Of a stretch of 64,000 bases of DNA, positions 16,798 to 25,639 are shown one piece after another (within the stretch, counting starts at the first letter, position 1; each line of letters starts with the position of its first letter). The DNA comes from an uncultured Prevotellaceae bacterium (GTDB lineage: Bacteria > Bacteroidota > Bacteroidia > Bacteroidales > Bacteroidaceae). Both the position numbers and the translations under genes were made by a program. The notes beneath the pieces are model-generated. The model searched no databases, was not told the DNA's origin, and worked only from the letters and a program-made list of their open reading frames with translations. The stretch is taken from positions 56,205 to 120,204 of the forward strand of contig ONAG01000010.1 in assembly GCA_900315745.1 (NCBI GenBank). Direction: 5' to 3'.

Positions 16798-18135
16798 ATG
16801 TCAAGCAAACTTTGGGAAAAAGACTTTGAGATAAATAGCGAGATAGAACGATTCACCGTTGGGCGCGACCGCGAGATGGACCTGTATCTCGCACGTTATG
16901 ACGTGCTTGGTTCGATGGCACACATCACCATGCTTGAGTCAATCGGACTGCTCCATGCCGAGGAACTGGCACCGCTGCTCGCCGCGCTGAAGGAAATCCA
17001 TGCTCTTTGCGAGAAAGGAGAGTTTGTCATCGAGGACGGCGTGGAAGATGTTCACTCGCAGGTGGAACTGATGCTCACCCGTAAGTTGGGCGACATGGGC
17101 AAGAAAATTCATAGTGGACGTTCGCGCAACGACCAGGTGCTGGTGGACCTGAAGCTGTTCACACGTCAGCAGCTGAAAGACCTGGCAGAAGATGTGAAGA
17201 GCCTTTTCGACGAACTCATTGCAAAGAGCAACCTCTACAAGGATGTGCTCATGCCGGGCTACACCCACCTTCAGGTGGCAATGCCAAGTTCGTTCGGACT
17301 GTGGTTTGGCGCCTATGCTGAAAGCCTCGCCGACGACATGCTGTATCTGCAAGCAGCTTACCGCATGACCAATCGCAACCCGCTTGGCAGCGCGGCAGGT
17401 TATGGCAGTTCGTTCCCACTCGACCGCTCCATGACCACCCGGCTGTTGGGCTTCGACACGATGGACTACAACGTGGTATATGCACAGATGGGACGTGGTA
17501 AGATGGAGCGCAACGTGGCATTCGCCATGGCTACCATAGCAGGCACGTTGGCAAAACTCGCCTTCGACGCTTGCCTCTTCAACAGCCAGAACTTCTCTTT
17601 CGTGAAACTGCCAAAGGAATGCACCACGGGGAGCAGCATCATGCCGCACAAGAAAAATCCCGATGTCTTTGAACTGATACGTGCCAAGAGCAACAAGATA
17701 CAAGGACTGCCACAACAGGTGACACTCATCATGAACAACCTACCATGTGGCTATTTCAGAGACTTGCAAGTGATTAAGGAAGTGTTCCTGCCCGCTTTCG
17801 ACGAACTGAAAGACTGTCTTAGGATGACGGCATACATCATCAACCGTATGGAGGTGAACGAGCACATCCTCGACAACCCTATCTACGACCCGATGTTCTC
17901 GGTGGAGGAGGTGAACAGGCTTGCAGCTGCCGGAATGCCTTTCCGCGATGCTTACAAAAAGGTGGGACTTGACATAGAAGCTGGACGATATGTGGCGGAC
18001 AAGCACATCCACCACACACATGAGGGCAGCATCGGCAACCTATGCAACGACCGCATCGTGAAACTGATGGAGGAGACGCTCGGTGGTTTCCATTTCGAGA
18101 GGATGGTGGAGGCGGAAAAAGCATTGCTGTCATGA
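16798..18135 (+). CDS. argH: Argininosuccinate lyase
   Basis: 445 aa. It splits argininosuccinate into arginine and fumarate, the last step of arginine synthesis. The fumarase-superfamily signature GSSIMPHKKNP is at about residues 281-291. HSGRSRNDQ, the substrate-binding loop, and TGSSIM are intact, and the length is normal. The stop overlaps the next start in ATGA. The succinylornithine carbamoyltransferase of the same pathway lies about 10 kb downstream on the other strand. Confidence 0.95.
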   Translation: MSSKLWEKDFEINSEIERFTVGRDREMDLYLARYDVLGSMAHITMLESIGLLHAEELAPLLAALKEIHALCEKGEFVIEDGVEDVHSQVELMLTRKLGDMGKKIHSGRSRNDQVLVDLKLFTRQQLKDLAEDVKSLFDELIAKSNLYKDVLMPGYTHLQVAMPSSFGLWFGAYAESLADDMLYLQAAYRMTNRNPLGSAAGYGSSFPLDRSMTTRLLGFDTMDYNVVYAQMGRGKMERNVAFAMATIAGTLAKLAFDACLFNSQNFSFVKLPKECTTGSSIMPHKKNPDVFELIRAKSNKIQGLPQQVTLIMNNLPCGYFRDLQVIKEVFLPAFDELKDCLRMTAYIINRMEVNEHILDNPIYDPMFSVEEVNRLAAAGMPFRDAYKKVGLDIEAGRYVADKHIHHTHEGSIGNLCNDRIVKLMEETLGGFHFERMVEAEKALLS

Positions 18136-18710
18136 AAAAGGCAATAGGGAAATTCTTGTGCATGGCACTGTTGGCTACTGCGATGCTGACAGCATGTGGC
18201 GACAGCGAGAATGAATTCACCATAGGAACATGCTATTTCGTGTTTGACAATAGCGTTCACCAGGATGCCACCCTCGCCAGTGCCATGAATCCTGCTGCGC
18301 CAGGCATTTTCTGCACAATCACCAGAGGAATGGAGAAGGGTGCTAATAAGTTTTTCTTCTCAAACAATGCAGGAGTAAGCAGCAGTCAGTTGCCCAATGG
18401 CATTGACGCACGGCGAACACTTATCTTGGGGTACAACAATGGCATAATAGTGGGGTATGGGTCGCTCAACGTGCCCCCAATATTCTATGCCTACGACAGG
18501 GAGTGCCCCAACTGCTTCGACCCTAATGCAATACCTGTGAAGAGCAAACCACTCTCAGTTAGTACCAACGGACTGGCGACCTGCAAAGAGTGTAAAAGAC
18601 AGTATGACCTCAACAATGATGGGTTCATCTCTTCGGGCGACAACGGCAAACGGCTAACAAGATACCGTGCCAACACCACAGGGCCGTTCGGTGTGCTGTC
18701 TGTAAACTGA
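18132..18710 (+). CDS. Lipoprotein with two CxxC pairs
   Basis: 192 aa, start fixed by ATGA overlap with argH. Lipobox LTAC with Cys22. Two CxxC pairs, Cys125/Cys128 (CPNC) and Cys151/Cys154 (CKEC), are followed by QYDLNNDGF and end in TTGPFGVLSVN. The spacing suggests a metal site (zinc or rubredoxin-like iron) or a Rieske-like fold in which the His ligands are absent. I do not recognise a named family. Coupling to argH is probably positional. Confidence 0.7.
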   Translation: MKKAIGKFLCMALLATAMLTACGDSENEFTIGTCYFVFDNSVHQDATLASAMNPAAPGIFCTITRGMEKGANKFFFSNNAGVSSSQLPNGIDARRTLILGYNNGIIVGYGSLNVPPIFYAYDRECPNCFDPNAIPVKSKPLSVSTNGLATCKECKRQYDLNNDGFISSGDNGKRLTRYRANTTGPFGVLSVN

Positions 18711-18734
18711 AATGAAAAAAACAGGCTGATTTTT

Positions 18735-18764
18735 TTGCCGTTTAGACAAAACCCTTTATCTTTG
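18735..18764 (+). promoter_or_regulatory. Promoter of tRNA-Leu
   Basis: TTG, 19 bp, TATCTTTG, about 46 bp before the mature tRNA. Confidence 0.6.
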
Positions 18765-18810
18765 CATCCGAGTTTGCAGCCAGCATGGTGAGTGGATGGC
18801 AGCAACAACA

Positions 18811-18896
18811 GCCGCAATGGTGGAATTGGTAGACACGAGGGACTTAAAATCCCTTGACCAGGAATGGTCGTGCGGGTTCGAGTCCCGCTCGCGGCA
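18811..18896 (+). tRNA. tRNA-Leu (anticodon TAA)
   Basis: 86 nt class II tRNA. The anticodon stem AGGGA/TCCCT surrounds CTTAAAA, giving anticodon TAA. The long variable arm pairs GACC with GGTC, and the T arm is GCGGG TTCGAGT CCCGC. The acceptor stem GCCGCAA/TCGCGGC has one A-C mismatch at pair 6-67. CCA is not encoded. Confidence 0.93.
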
Positions 18897-18935
18897 CTTT
18901 TCTCAAGATGGGTTATATAAACCTCAGTTCTTCCC

Positions 18936-19943
18936 ATGAAACATATTCTTTGCATAGTCTCCACGCTAATGCTGCTTACAGCTTGTGGCGTGGATAGTGG
19001 TCATTTCAAATTGTCGGGCCGCTTCCTCAACATGAACCAAGGGGAATTTTTCATCTACGGTCCAGAGGGAGGCATCGAAGGCGTTGACACCATTCAAGTA
19101 ATGGGAGGACGGTTTACCTACGAGATGCCTTGCGAGAGGGAGGCGATACTGATGCTCGTTTTTCCCAATTTCTCAGAGCAACCTATTTTCGCACAGCCAG
19201 GAAAGAGTGTTGACATACAGGCCGACGCTTCGCATATCAAGGAAATGACCGTGAAAGGCACCAAGGCCAACGAACTGATGACGTCTTTCAGGAAAAAGAC
19301 TGCGCAGGTGTCGCCGCCAGAAATGGTGAAGATTGCGGAAGAAACCATCAACAGTCATCCGGAATCGCCCATTGGCATTTATCTGCTGAAAAAGTTCTTC
19401 CTCATGACCCCAACTCCAGACTATGCCAAGGTGGAGAAATTAACTGCCAAGATGCTTGAGGAACAACCACAAAATGGACCGCTCATCATTTTGCAAAGAC
19501 AAATGGCACATTTGAAGAATGGGGTGGTGGGAGCCTCGATGGCGAAAATCTCCGGCACCGACATCGATGGCAATGCTGTGAGCAATTCCGAAATGGGTGA
19601 TGGCGTCACTGTGATAAGCACGTGGGGAAGTTGGAACTACCAAAGTCAGGAGATGCAGCGTAAGCTGCGGCGGAAAATGCGTTCCTCGGGAGGACGGCTG
19701 CACCTCCTGAGCATCTGTGTGGATGCCGACCGCAACTCGTGCCGAAACATCATCAAGCGAGACACACTCTCGTGGCCCATAATATTCGACAACATGCTCT
19801 TCGACAGTCCTGCCATGCAGAAGGCAGGTCTTGCCGACGTGCCAGACAATATCGTTGTAAAAAACCGTAAAGTGGTGGCAAGGAGTCTCAGCACATCTGA
19901 ACTCGAAGAGAAGATAGACCAACTGCTCAACGAAAGACACTAA
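18936..19943 (+). CDS. DUF4369/TlpA-like lipoprotein lacking the thioredoxin cysteines
   Basis: 335 aa. Lipobox LLTAC, Cys17. Residues about 22-110 resemble the DUF4369 beta domain found before TlpA-type thioredoxins in Bacteroidetes (FKLSGRF ... GEFFIYG ... GRFTYEM). Residues about 205-335 have the thioredoxin order STWGSW ... LHLLSICVDAD ... VPDNIVVKN. The active-site place WCxxC is replaced by WNYQS (residues 233-237), so thiol-disulphide chemistry is not possible there. Probably a periplasmic binding or structural derivative. It begins 39 bp after the tRNA. Confidence 0.75.
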   Translation: MKHILCIVSTLMLLTACGVDSGHFKLSGRFLNMNQGEFFIYGPEGGIEGVDTIQVMGGRFTYEMPCEREAILMLVFPNFSEQPIFAQPGKSVDIQADASHIKEMTVKGTKANELMTSFRKKTAQVSPPEMVKIAEETINSHPESPIGIYLLKKFFLMTPTPDYAKVEKLTAKMLEEQPQNGPLIILQRQMAHLKNGVVGASMAKISGTDIDGNAVSNSEMGDGVTVISTWGSWNYQSQEMQRKLRRKMRSSGGRLHLLSICVDADRNSCRNIIKRDTLSWPIIFDNMLFDSPAMQKAGLADVPDNIVVKNRKVVARSLSTSELEEKIDQLLNERH

Positions 19944-19955
19944 AATCACTTGCCT

Positions 19956-21503
19956 ATGCTGGCAAAAACTTATTGTGCGGCTGTGGTGGGCCTTGAAGCC
20001 ACCACAATCACTGTGGAAGTGAACATGACACGAGGGGTGATGTACAACCTCTCGGGAATGGCAGACACGGCAGTGAAGGAAAGCTATGCACGCATCATGG
20101 CAGCATTGCCGAATGTAGGTTACAAAATACCTTTGGCAAACCTCACCGTCAACCTCTCGCCAGCCGACATACGAAAGGAGGGCAGCAGCTACGACCTGCC
20201 CATTGCCATAGGCATGTTGGCAGCCAACGGAAACATAAAGTCGGACTGTCTCGACAAATACATGTTGGTGGGGGAACTTGGACTGGATGGAAAGCTGAAG
20301 CCCATACGTGCCGCCCTGCCCATCGCCATCCGTGCAAGGAAGGAGAAATTCAAGGGACTTGTGGTGCCACGCGACAATGCACGAGAGGCGGCCGTGGTGA
20401 ACAACCTTGAGGTTTATGGCATGGATGACATCACTCAGGTGGTGGCGCTGCTCACTGGCAGCAGCCATGAAGACCCTGTTTTTGTCGATACACGCAAGGA
20501 GTTTTACGAACAGCAATATAACTTCGAACTCGACTTTGCCGACGTGCGGGGTCAGGAGAATGTCAAGCGTGCTCTTGAGGTAGCTGCTGCAGGTGGTCAC
20601 AACATCATCATGATAGGTCCGCCGGGAAGCGGGAAGTCGATGATGGCAAAGCGCATACCAAGCATCCTGCCGCCTCTCTCGCTCGCAGAGAGTCTTGAGA
20701 CGACGCAGGTGCATTCTGTGGCAGGGAAGTTGGGTCGCAACACGTCGCTTATTTCTCAGCGGCCTTTCAGGAGTCCGCACCACACCATTTCACAGGTTGG
20801 ACTGTGTGGCGGCAACACCAATGCGCAGCCGGGCGAGGTGTCGCTCGCCCACAATGGGGTGCTCTTCCTCGACGAGTTGTCGGAGTTCAGCAAGCAGACT
20901 TTGGAAGTGCTTCGCCAGCCTCTTGAGGACCGTGTCATAACCGTCAGCCGCGCCAAATACACAGTGCAATATCCCAGTTCGTTCATGTTTGTGGCTTCCA
21001 CCAACCCATGTCCCTGCGGGTATTACGGTGACCCCACCCACACCTGTGTCTGCACGCCCGGACAAATACAGAGGTACATGAGCAAGATCAGCGGACCGTT
21101 GCTCGACCGTATCGACATACACTGCGAGATTCAGGCCGTACCATTTGCCCAATTGTCGCAAATGAAGCCTGGTGAGCCATCCGCCAACATACGTGCGCGT
21201 GTCATGGCGGCACGCAAGATACAGGAAGAGAGATACAAGAAATACAAAGGCATCTACTGCAATGCCATGATGACCGAGAGGATGCTTCACGAATACGCCG
21301 AACCGGATGCCAAGTCGCTTGAAATCCTCCGCTTGGCAATGGAACGCCTGAAGTTGTCAGCACGTGCCTACAGCAGAATCCTCAAAGTGGCTCGCACCAT
21401 TGCCGACCTGGACAATTCCGAAAAGGTGCAGTCGCGCCATATCGCCGAGGCCATCGGATACAGAAATCTGGACAGAGGCGACTGGGCTGAGAGAGGGGTA
21501 TAG
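19956..21503 (+). CDS. YifB/ComM-like Mg-chelatase-type AAA+ ATPase
   Basis: 515 aa, from the ATG after a possible TTG at 19950. The N-terminal part (about 1-190) is the LonC-like/ChlI fold typical of YifB. The AAA+ core has Walker A GPPGSGKS, Walker B VLFLDELSEF, the sensor region STNPCPCGYYGDP, and a C-terminal helical part (LSARAYSRILKVARTIADL). In other bacteria ComM helps branch migration in natural transformation; that role here is by homology only. The length matches the family. Confidence 0.9.
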   Translation: MLAKTYCAAVVGLEATTITVEVNMTRGVMYNLSGMADTAVKESYARIMAALPNVGYKIPLANLTVNLSPADIRKEGSSYDLPIAIGMLAANGNIKSDCLDKYMLVGELGLDGKLKPIRAALPIAIRARKEKFKGLVVPRDNAREAAVVNNLEVYGMDDITQVVALLTGSSHEDPVFVDTRKEFYEQQYNFELDFADVRGQENVKRALEVAAAGGHNIIMIGPPGSGKSMMAKRIPSILPPLSLAESLETTQVHSVAGKLGRNTSLISQRPFRSPHHTISQVGLCGGNTNAQPGEVSLAHNGVLFLDELSEFSKQTLEVLRQPLEDRVITVSRAKYTVQYPSSFMFVASTNPCPCGYYGDPTHTCVCTPGQIQRYMSKISGPLLDRIDIHCEIQAVPFAQLSQMKPGEPSANIRARVMAARKIQEERYKKYKGIYCNAMMTERMLHEYAEPDAKSLEILRLAMERLKLSARAYSRILKVARTIADLDNSEKVQSRHIAEAIGYRNLDRGDWAERGV

Positions 21504-21546
21504 TAAAATGTGAATAAACATCTTATTGGTGAATGTATTATAAACT

Positions 21547-21887
21547 ATGGACGAACAACAGAATATCATCATTTATCGCACTGTTGACGGACGCGCGTCA
21601 GTGGCACTATATGCAAAGGACGGCAAAATATGGCTGAATCAGCAACAGATGGCTGAACTTTTTGCCACCTCGAAGCCCAATATAAGTATGCATATAGCTA
21701 ATATCCTAAAAGAAAAGGAGTTAAATAAGATTTCAGTAGTTAAGAATTTCTTAACAACTGCCGCTGATGGTAAAAATTACAATGTAGTATTCTACTCTTT
21801 GGAGATGATAATTGCTGTAGGTTATCGTGTCAGAGGATTACGTGGTACGCAATTCCGACAATGGGCAACGGAACATCTGACAGAAAC
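21547..21887 (+). pseudogene. 5' fragment of a RhuM-family gene, cut at the 3' end of glnN
   Basis: About 113 codons match the N-terminal part of RhuM-type proteins: IWLNQQQMAELFATSKPNIS, an HTH-like segment, then GYRVRGLRGTQFRQWATEHL. Family members are usually over 300 aa. Here similarity ends after LTETYLMN, exactly where the convergent glnN stop begins, and the frame then runs into glnN antisense sequence. RhuM-like genes are typical of mobile islands and their function is not settled. Confidence 0.75.
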
Positions 21888-24077
21888 CTACCTGATGAAT
21901 AGCAGTTCCCTATATTTTGGAAGTGTCCAGCACTCGTCACTCACGATGAGTTCGAGTTTGTCTATTTCGTAGCGTATCTCTTCCATTTTTGGTGCCACGG
22001 TGTCGTGGTAGGCGATTGCCTTCTCACGTTCGGATTCAATCTTGTTGGCTATTTTCCGTGCATTCACCAACTCTTCCACTCCTGTCTCGATGGCTTGCGT
22101 GCGCTCGGCAATTTCCTTTATGATGCCCTTGTTGCGTGCTGTAAGCTTTTCTGCCTCGTCAGTTGAGAAAATCTCATACATGTTGAGCACATTCTTTGCC
22201 AGTTGGCTTTGGTATTGTGTGGCAATGGGTATGATGTGGTTCATGCTAAGGTCGCCCATCACCCTTGCCTCTATCTGGATTTTCTTGGTGTATGTCTCCC
22301 ATTTCACCTCGTTGCGAGCTGCCAGTTCTTTTGCGTTCATGACATTGAGGCTCTCAAACATGCGTATGCTTTCAGGACTGAGGTAGTTGTCGAAGATCAG
22401 CGGACAGCTTTTTTCCACGTCGAGTCCACGAGCAGTGGCTTCTTTCACCCATTCGTCGCTGTATCCGTTGCCGTCGAAATGTATTGGCTTGCATGTCTTT
22501 ATGTCTTCGCGAATTACGTCGATGATGGCACTTGCCTTGTCTTCGCCTTGAGCTATCAGCTTGTCAACACGTGCCTTGAAGTCGTTGAGGGCTTCTGCCA
22601 CGGCTGAGTTGAGGGCTATCATGGCAGAGGCGCAGTTGGCTTCCGACCCCACTGCCCTGAATTCGAACCTGTTGCCGGTGAAGGCGAAAGGACTGGTACG
22701 GTTGCGGTCGGTGTTGTCGATGAGCAGTTCCGGTATTTCCGGTATGTCGAGTTTCATGCCTTGTTTGCCTGCCAACGTGAAGAGGTCCTTCTTGTCTGAT
22801 TTCTCGATGTGTTCGAGCAGTTCGCTCAGTTGTTTTCCGAGGAACGACGAGATGATGGCAGGTGGAGCCTCGTTGGCTCCAAGGCGGTGGGCGTTGGATG
22901 CGCTCATGATGGATGCCTTGAGAAGACCGTTGTGACGATAGACAGCCATCAGGGTCTCCACGATGAACACCACGAAGCGCAGCGTGTCTTCCTGTGTCTT
23001 TCCCGGTCCGTGGAGCAGTATGCCCGTATCGGTGGAGAGGCTCCAGTTGTTGTGTTTTCCTGAGCCGTTGATGCCGGCGAAAGGTTTCTCGTGCAGCAAC
23101 ACCCTGAATCCATGTTTGCGTGCCACTCTCTTCATGAGCGACATGAGCAGCATGTTGTGGTCGATGGCAAGGTTGGTTTCCTCATATATTGGAGCCAGTT
23201 CAAACTGGTTTGGCGCCACCTCGTTGTGTCGTGTCTTGACGGGAATCGACAATTCGAGGGCTTGCACTTCCAAGTCCTTCATGAACGCCTGCACCCTGTC
23301 GGGGATGATTCCGAAGTAGTGGTCGTCCATCTGCTGGTTCTTTGCCGAGTCGTGCCCCATGAGCGTGCGTCCTGTGAGCATGAGGTCGGGTCTCGCGCTG
23401 TAAAGTCCTTCATCCACAAGGAAATATTCTTGTTCCCACCCCAGGTTGCACGTCACTTTCTTCACGTCTGGGTAGAAGTAGTGGCATACCTCGGTGGCAG
23501 CATTGTTGACTGCTCTCAAAGCCCTTAGCAGTGGTGCCTTGTAGTCGAGAGCCTCGCCGGTGTAAGATATGAAGATTGTGGGTATGCAAAGGGTGTCGTC
23601 GATGATGAACACAGGCGAGGTGGGATCCCAAGCGGAGTAGCCGCGTGCCTCGAAGGTGTTGCGTATGCCGCCATTGGGGAACGATGATGCGTCAGGTTCT
23701 TGTTGCACGAGCAATTTGCCGCTGAATTCCTCAAGAAGTCCGCCTTTGCCGTCGTGTTCGATGAAGGCATCGTGTTTCTCTGCTGTTCCCTCGGTGAGTG
23801 GTTGGAACCAGTGAGTATAGTGTGTCACACCATTTTCGTCAGCCCATTGTTTGATGCCTTTCGCCACGGCGTCGGCGATGGAGCGGTCGAGGCGTGCGCC
23901 ATTGTCGATGACGTCAACCATCTTCATGTAAATGTCACGAGGAAGATATTTGAACATCTTGTCACGTGAGAACACATATTTCCCGAAGAAGTCGGAAGGG
24001 CGTTCTTTGGGTGAGTCAATTTCCAGGGGCTTTTTCTTGAAAGCTTCTTCTACTACTTGAAATCTTAGATTTGCCAT
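21888..24077 (-). CDS. glnN: Type III glutamine synthetase
   Basis: 729 aa, the usual length for GSIII. It makes glutamine from glutamate, ammonia and ATP. MANLRFQVVEEAFKKK is the expected N-terminus. An in-frame extension upstream crosses the promoter at 24116 and is not real. Family signatures include HWFQPLTEGTAEKHD, LGWEQEYFLVD, ELAPIYEE, the ATP-site segment KPFAGINGSGKHNNWS and the ending TLPKYRELLF. The gene has its own consensus promoter, so it is independent of the upstream haem-lipoprotein operon. Confidence 0.95.
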   Translation of the reverse strand: MANLRFQVVEEAFKKKPLEIDSPKERPSDFFGKYVFSRDKMFKYLPRDIYMKMVDVIDNGARLDRSIADAVAKGIKQWADENGVTHYTHWFQPLTEGTAEKHDAFIEHDGKGGLLEEFSGKLLVQQEPDASSFPNGGIRNTFEARGYSAWDPTSPVFIIDDTLCIPTIFISYTGEALDYKAPLLRALRAVNNAATEVCHYFYPDVKKVTCNLGWEQEYFLVDEGLYSARPDLMLTGRTLMGHDSAKNQQMDDHYFGIIPDRVQAFMKDLEVQALELSIPVKTRHNEVAPNQFELAPIYEETNLAIDHNMLLMSLMKRVARKHGFRVLLHEKPFAGINGSGKHNNWSLSTDTGILLHGPGKTQEDTLRFVVFIVETLMAVYRHNGLLKASIMSASNAHRLGANEAPPAIISSFLGKQLSELLEHIEKSDKKDLFTLAGKQGMKLDIPEIPELLIDNTDRNRTSPFAFTGNRFEFRAVGSEANCASAMIALNSAVAEALNDFKARVDKLIAQGEDKASAIIDVIREDIKTCKPIHFDGNGYSDEWVKEATARGLDVEKSCPLIFDNYLSPESIRMFESLNVMNAKELAARNEVKWETYTKKIQIEARVMGDLSMNHIIPIATQYQSQLAKNVLNMYEIFSTDEAEKLTARNKGIIKEIAERTQAIETGVEELVNARKIANKIESEREKAIAYHDTVAPKMEEIRYEIDKLELIVSDECWTLPKYRELLFIR

Positions 24078-24115
24078 GGGCTTGATGATGGTTTGACATT
24101 CTCCTTTTGAGCGAG

Positions 24116-24146
24116 CAAAGTTAGTGCAAGACAAGCAGAATGCAAA
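24116..24146 (-). promoter_or_regulatory. Promoter of glnN
   Basis: On the minus strand TTTG, 19 bp, TAACTTTG, ending 39 bp before the glnN ATG and lying after the stop of the preceding gene. Confidence 0.65.
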
Positions 24147-24160
24147 ATATATGAGGGTTT

Positions 24161-25639
24161 TTATTTTAAATTGACAGATTTGAAGTCTATTGTTGCACCT
24201 TCTGTGGCTTTTTTCACGTCCCAAGCATCGAAAGGTAACTTTCCGCTGCCAAGTTCTGGGGCGTTGAATGATTTTAGAGTGTTGTCGTAGAACTCAGGGT
24301 CTTGTTGTGGCAGTACGAAAGGCTTTTCTACTTTTCCATTTTTGTCGATATGGCAGAAATACGGCTTGCCGAAGAGACCGTCGTCGCGCTTGGAGGCAAA
24401 GACGAGCCATCGGCTGTTGGAAGCCCAACTGTGGTAGGTGTCGCTCTTGTCGCTGTTGGCTATGCTCATGTCGCACATCTCTCCAGTTTGCAGGTTCATC
24501 ATTCGCAGGTCTGCCTCCTGGTGCCAGATGGGGAAAGTCCCATATTCAGCCACCGAGAACACGATGAGTCTGCCGTCGGGACTGATGCGTGGGTGGCACA
24601 CAGACAATTTGTGCAGAGGTCCTGAAAAGATGGTATCTACTGTCTCACCGAAAGATCCTGTTTGTTCGTCGAATGCCATGCGGCACAGACTGTAACGCAT
24701 GTCCTTCAGTTGCATTGGCAGTTTCACCTTGGGAGACACGCAGTAATAGATGTATTTACCGTCGGGAGAGAAAGTGGGGAATGTCTCAAACGATGAACTG
24801 TCGCTGAGCAGTTTGTTTTTGATGATGGCATGAGAGTCCAGATCTGCCACATACACGTCGGAAGCATTGTCAAACACTTCGAGCCTTTTTCTTGGAGCTG
24901 CATGGAAAGCTGGTATGATGACATTGGTGGAGAAGGTGATGTATCGTTCGTTGGGACTGAAGCAGAAATATACGCTTCCCGACACCATTTCGTCGGTCTT
25001 GATGTTGAGTTTTGTGAGCTTGCCATTGCGGTTGAGAATGGCTCCACCGCCTTCTCCCCTGATGTATAGCATTGACAGCGTGGGGTCTTGGTGGCCATAA
25101 GTATGGCAGTTCATGCATCTGTTTCCCACCAAACCATAGTCGGCTATTGCACGTTCTTCAAAGTTCTCGATGCAGCGTTCACGTAGGGAAAGGTTTTGGT
25201 AAATCTCATAGTCTGGTTCTATGAGCCTGTACGTGAGGTATGGGTCTATAGTGTCGGCAGACACTTTCCATTGGAAAGGAGCGTATTGTGTCCATTGTCC
25301 ATCCTTGAGCGATGTGATGGTGACGGTGGCATGTTTGCCAGTACATTCGTTGATGAATGATTTCCATTCGTTGATGTCGAATCGAATTGCGTTGCCCCTA
25401 TCCCTCACCATCAGTTCGGTGTTTCCACAGATAGCTTTCAGCTCCACGGCTTCCACATCGTCTCGCAGCAGCATGTTTAGAGGTGCTATGTTGCTTGGTA
25501 TTGTGACATTGGCATAGTCGGGGTAGATGTTGGGCAGCCTGTCAACCTTCATCACGTTTTCGGGTGATGGCGTGCATGCCATCACAAGCAGAGTTAGCGT
25601 TAGAGCGGCAACAATTCTTGCTTTCTTTTGGAAGGTCAT
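24161..25639 (-). CDS. PD40 beta-propeller lipoprotein with one CxxCH haem motif
   Basis: 492 aa, third family member in the window. The start is fixed by ATGA overlap with the DUF6057-type gene and by a lipobox (LVMAC, Cys22). The haem motif CMNCH is at residues 175-179, preceded as in the paralogues by a conserved Asn/Gly-Arg. Blade signatures include FSPNERYITF, FSPDGKYIYYC, ISPDGRLIVF and WASNSRWLVF. The N-terminal NIYPDYANVTIPSNIAPLN matches the 2875 protein. It is the last gene of a three-gene minus-strand operon. Confidence 0.82.
   Translation of the reverse strand: MTFQKKARIVAALTLTLLVMACTPSPENVMKVDRLPNIYPDYANVTIPSNIAPLNMLLRDDVEAVELKAICGNTELMVRDRGNAIRFDINEWKSFINECTGKHATVTITSLKDGQWTQYAPFQWKVSADTIDPYLTYRLIEPDYEIYQNLSLRERCIENFEERAIADYGLVGNRCMNCHTYGHQDPTLSMLYIRGEGGGAILNRNGKLTKLNIKTDEMVSGSVYFCFSPNERYITFSTNVIIPAFHAAPRKRLEVFDNASDVYVADLDSHAIIKNKLLSDSSSFETFPTFSPDGKYIYYCVSPKVKLPMQLKDMRYSLCRMAFDEQTGSFGETVDTIFSGPLHKLSVCHPRISPDGRLIVFSVAEYGTFPIWHQEADLRMMNLQTGEMCDMSIANSDKSDTYHSWASNSRWLVFASKRDDGLFGKPYFCHIDKNGKVEKPFVLPQQDPEFYDNTLKSFNAPELGSGKLPFDAWDVKKATEGATIDFKSVNLK

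Noticed and set aside
16939-17715. 258-codon minus frame inside argH
   Set aside because: Antisense to conserved argH sequence with no recognisable features.
19440-20783. 447-codon minus frame across the thioredoxin-like and YifB-like genes
   Set aside because: It spans two well-supported plus-strand genes and the tail between them. The composition is that of a shadow frame.
15604-21503. Genomic island starting at tRNA-Leu
   Set aside because: Genes on both sides of the tRNA look native in composition, and no integrase or repeat of the tRNA 3' end is visible.
24078-24224. 49-residue N-terminal extension of glutamine synthetase
   Set aside because: It covers a consensus promoter and the end of the neighbouring gene, and GSIII proteins begin at the MANLRF position.
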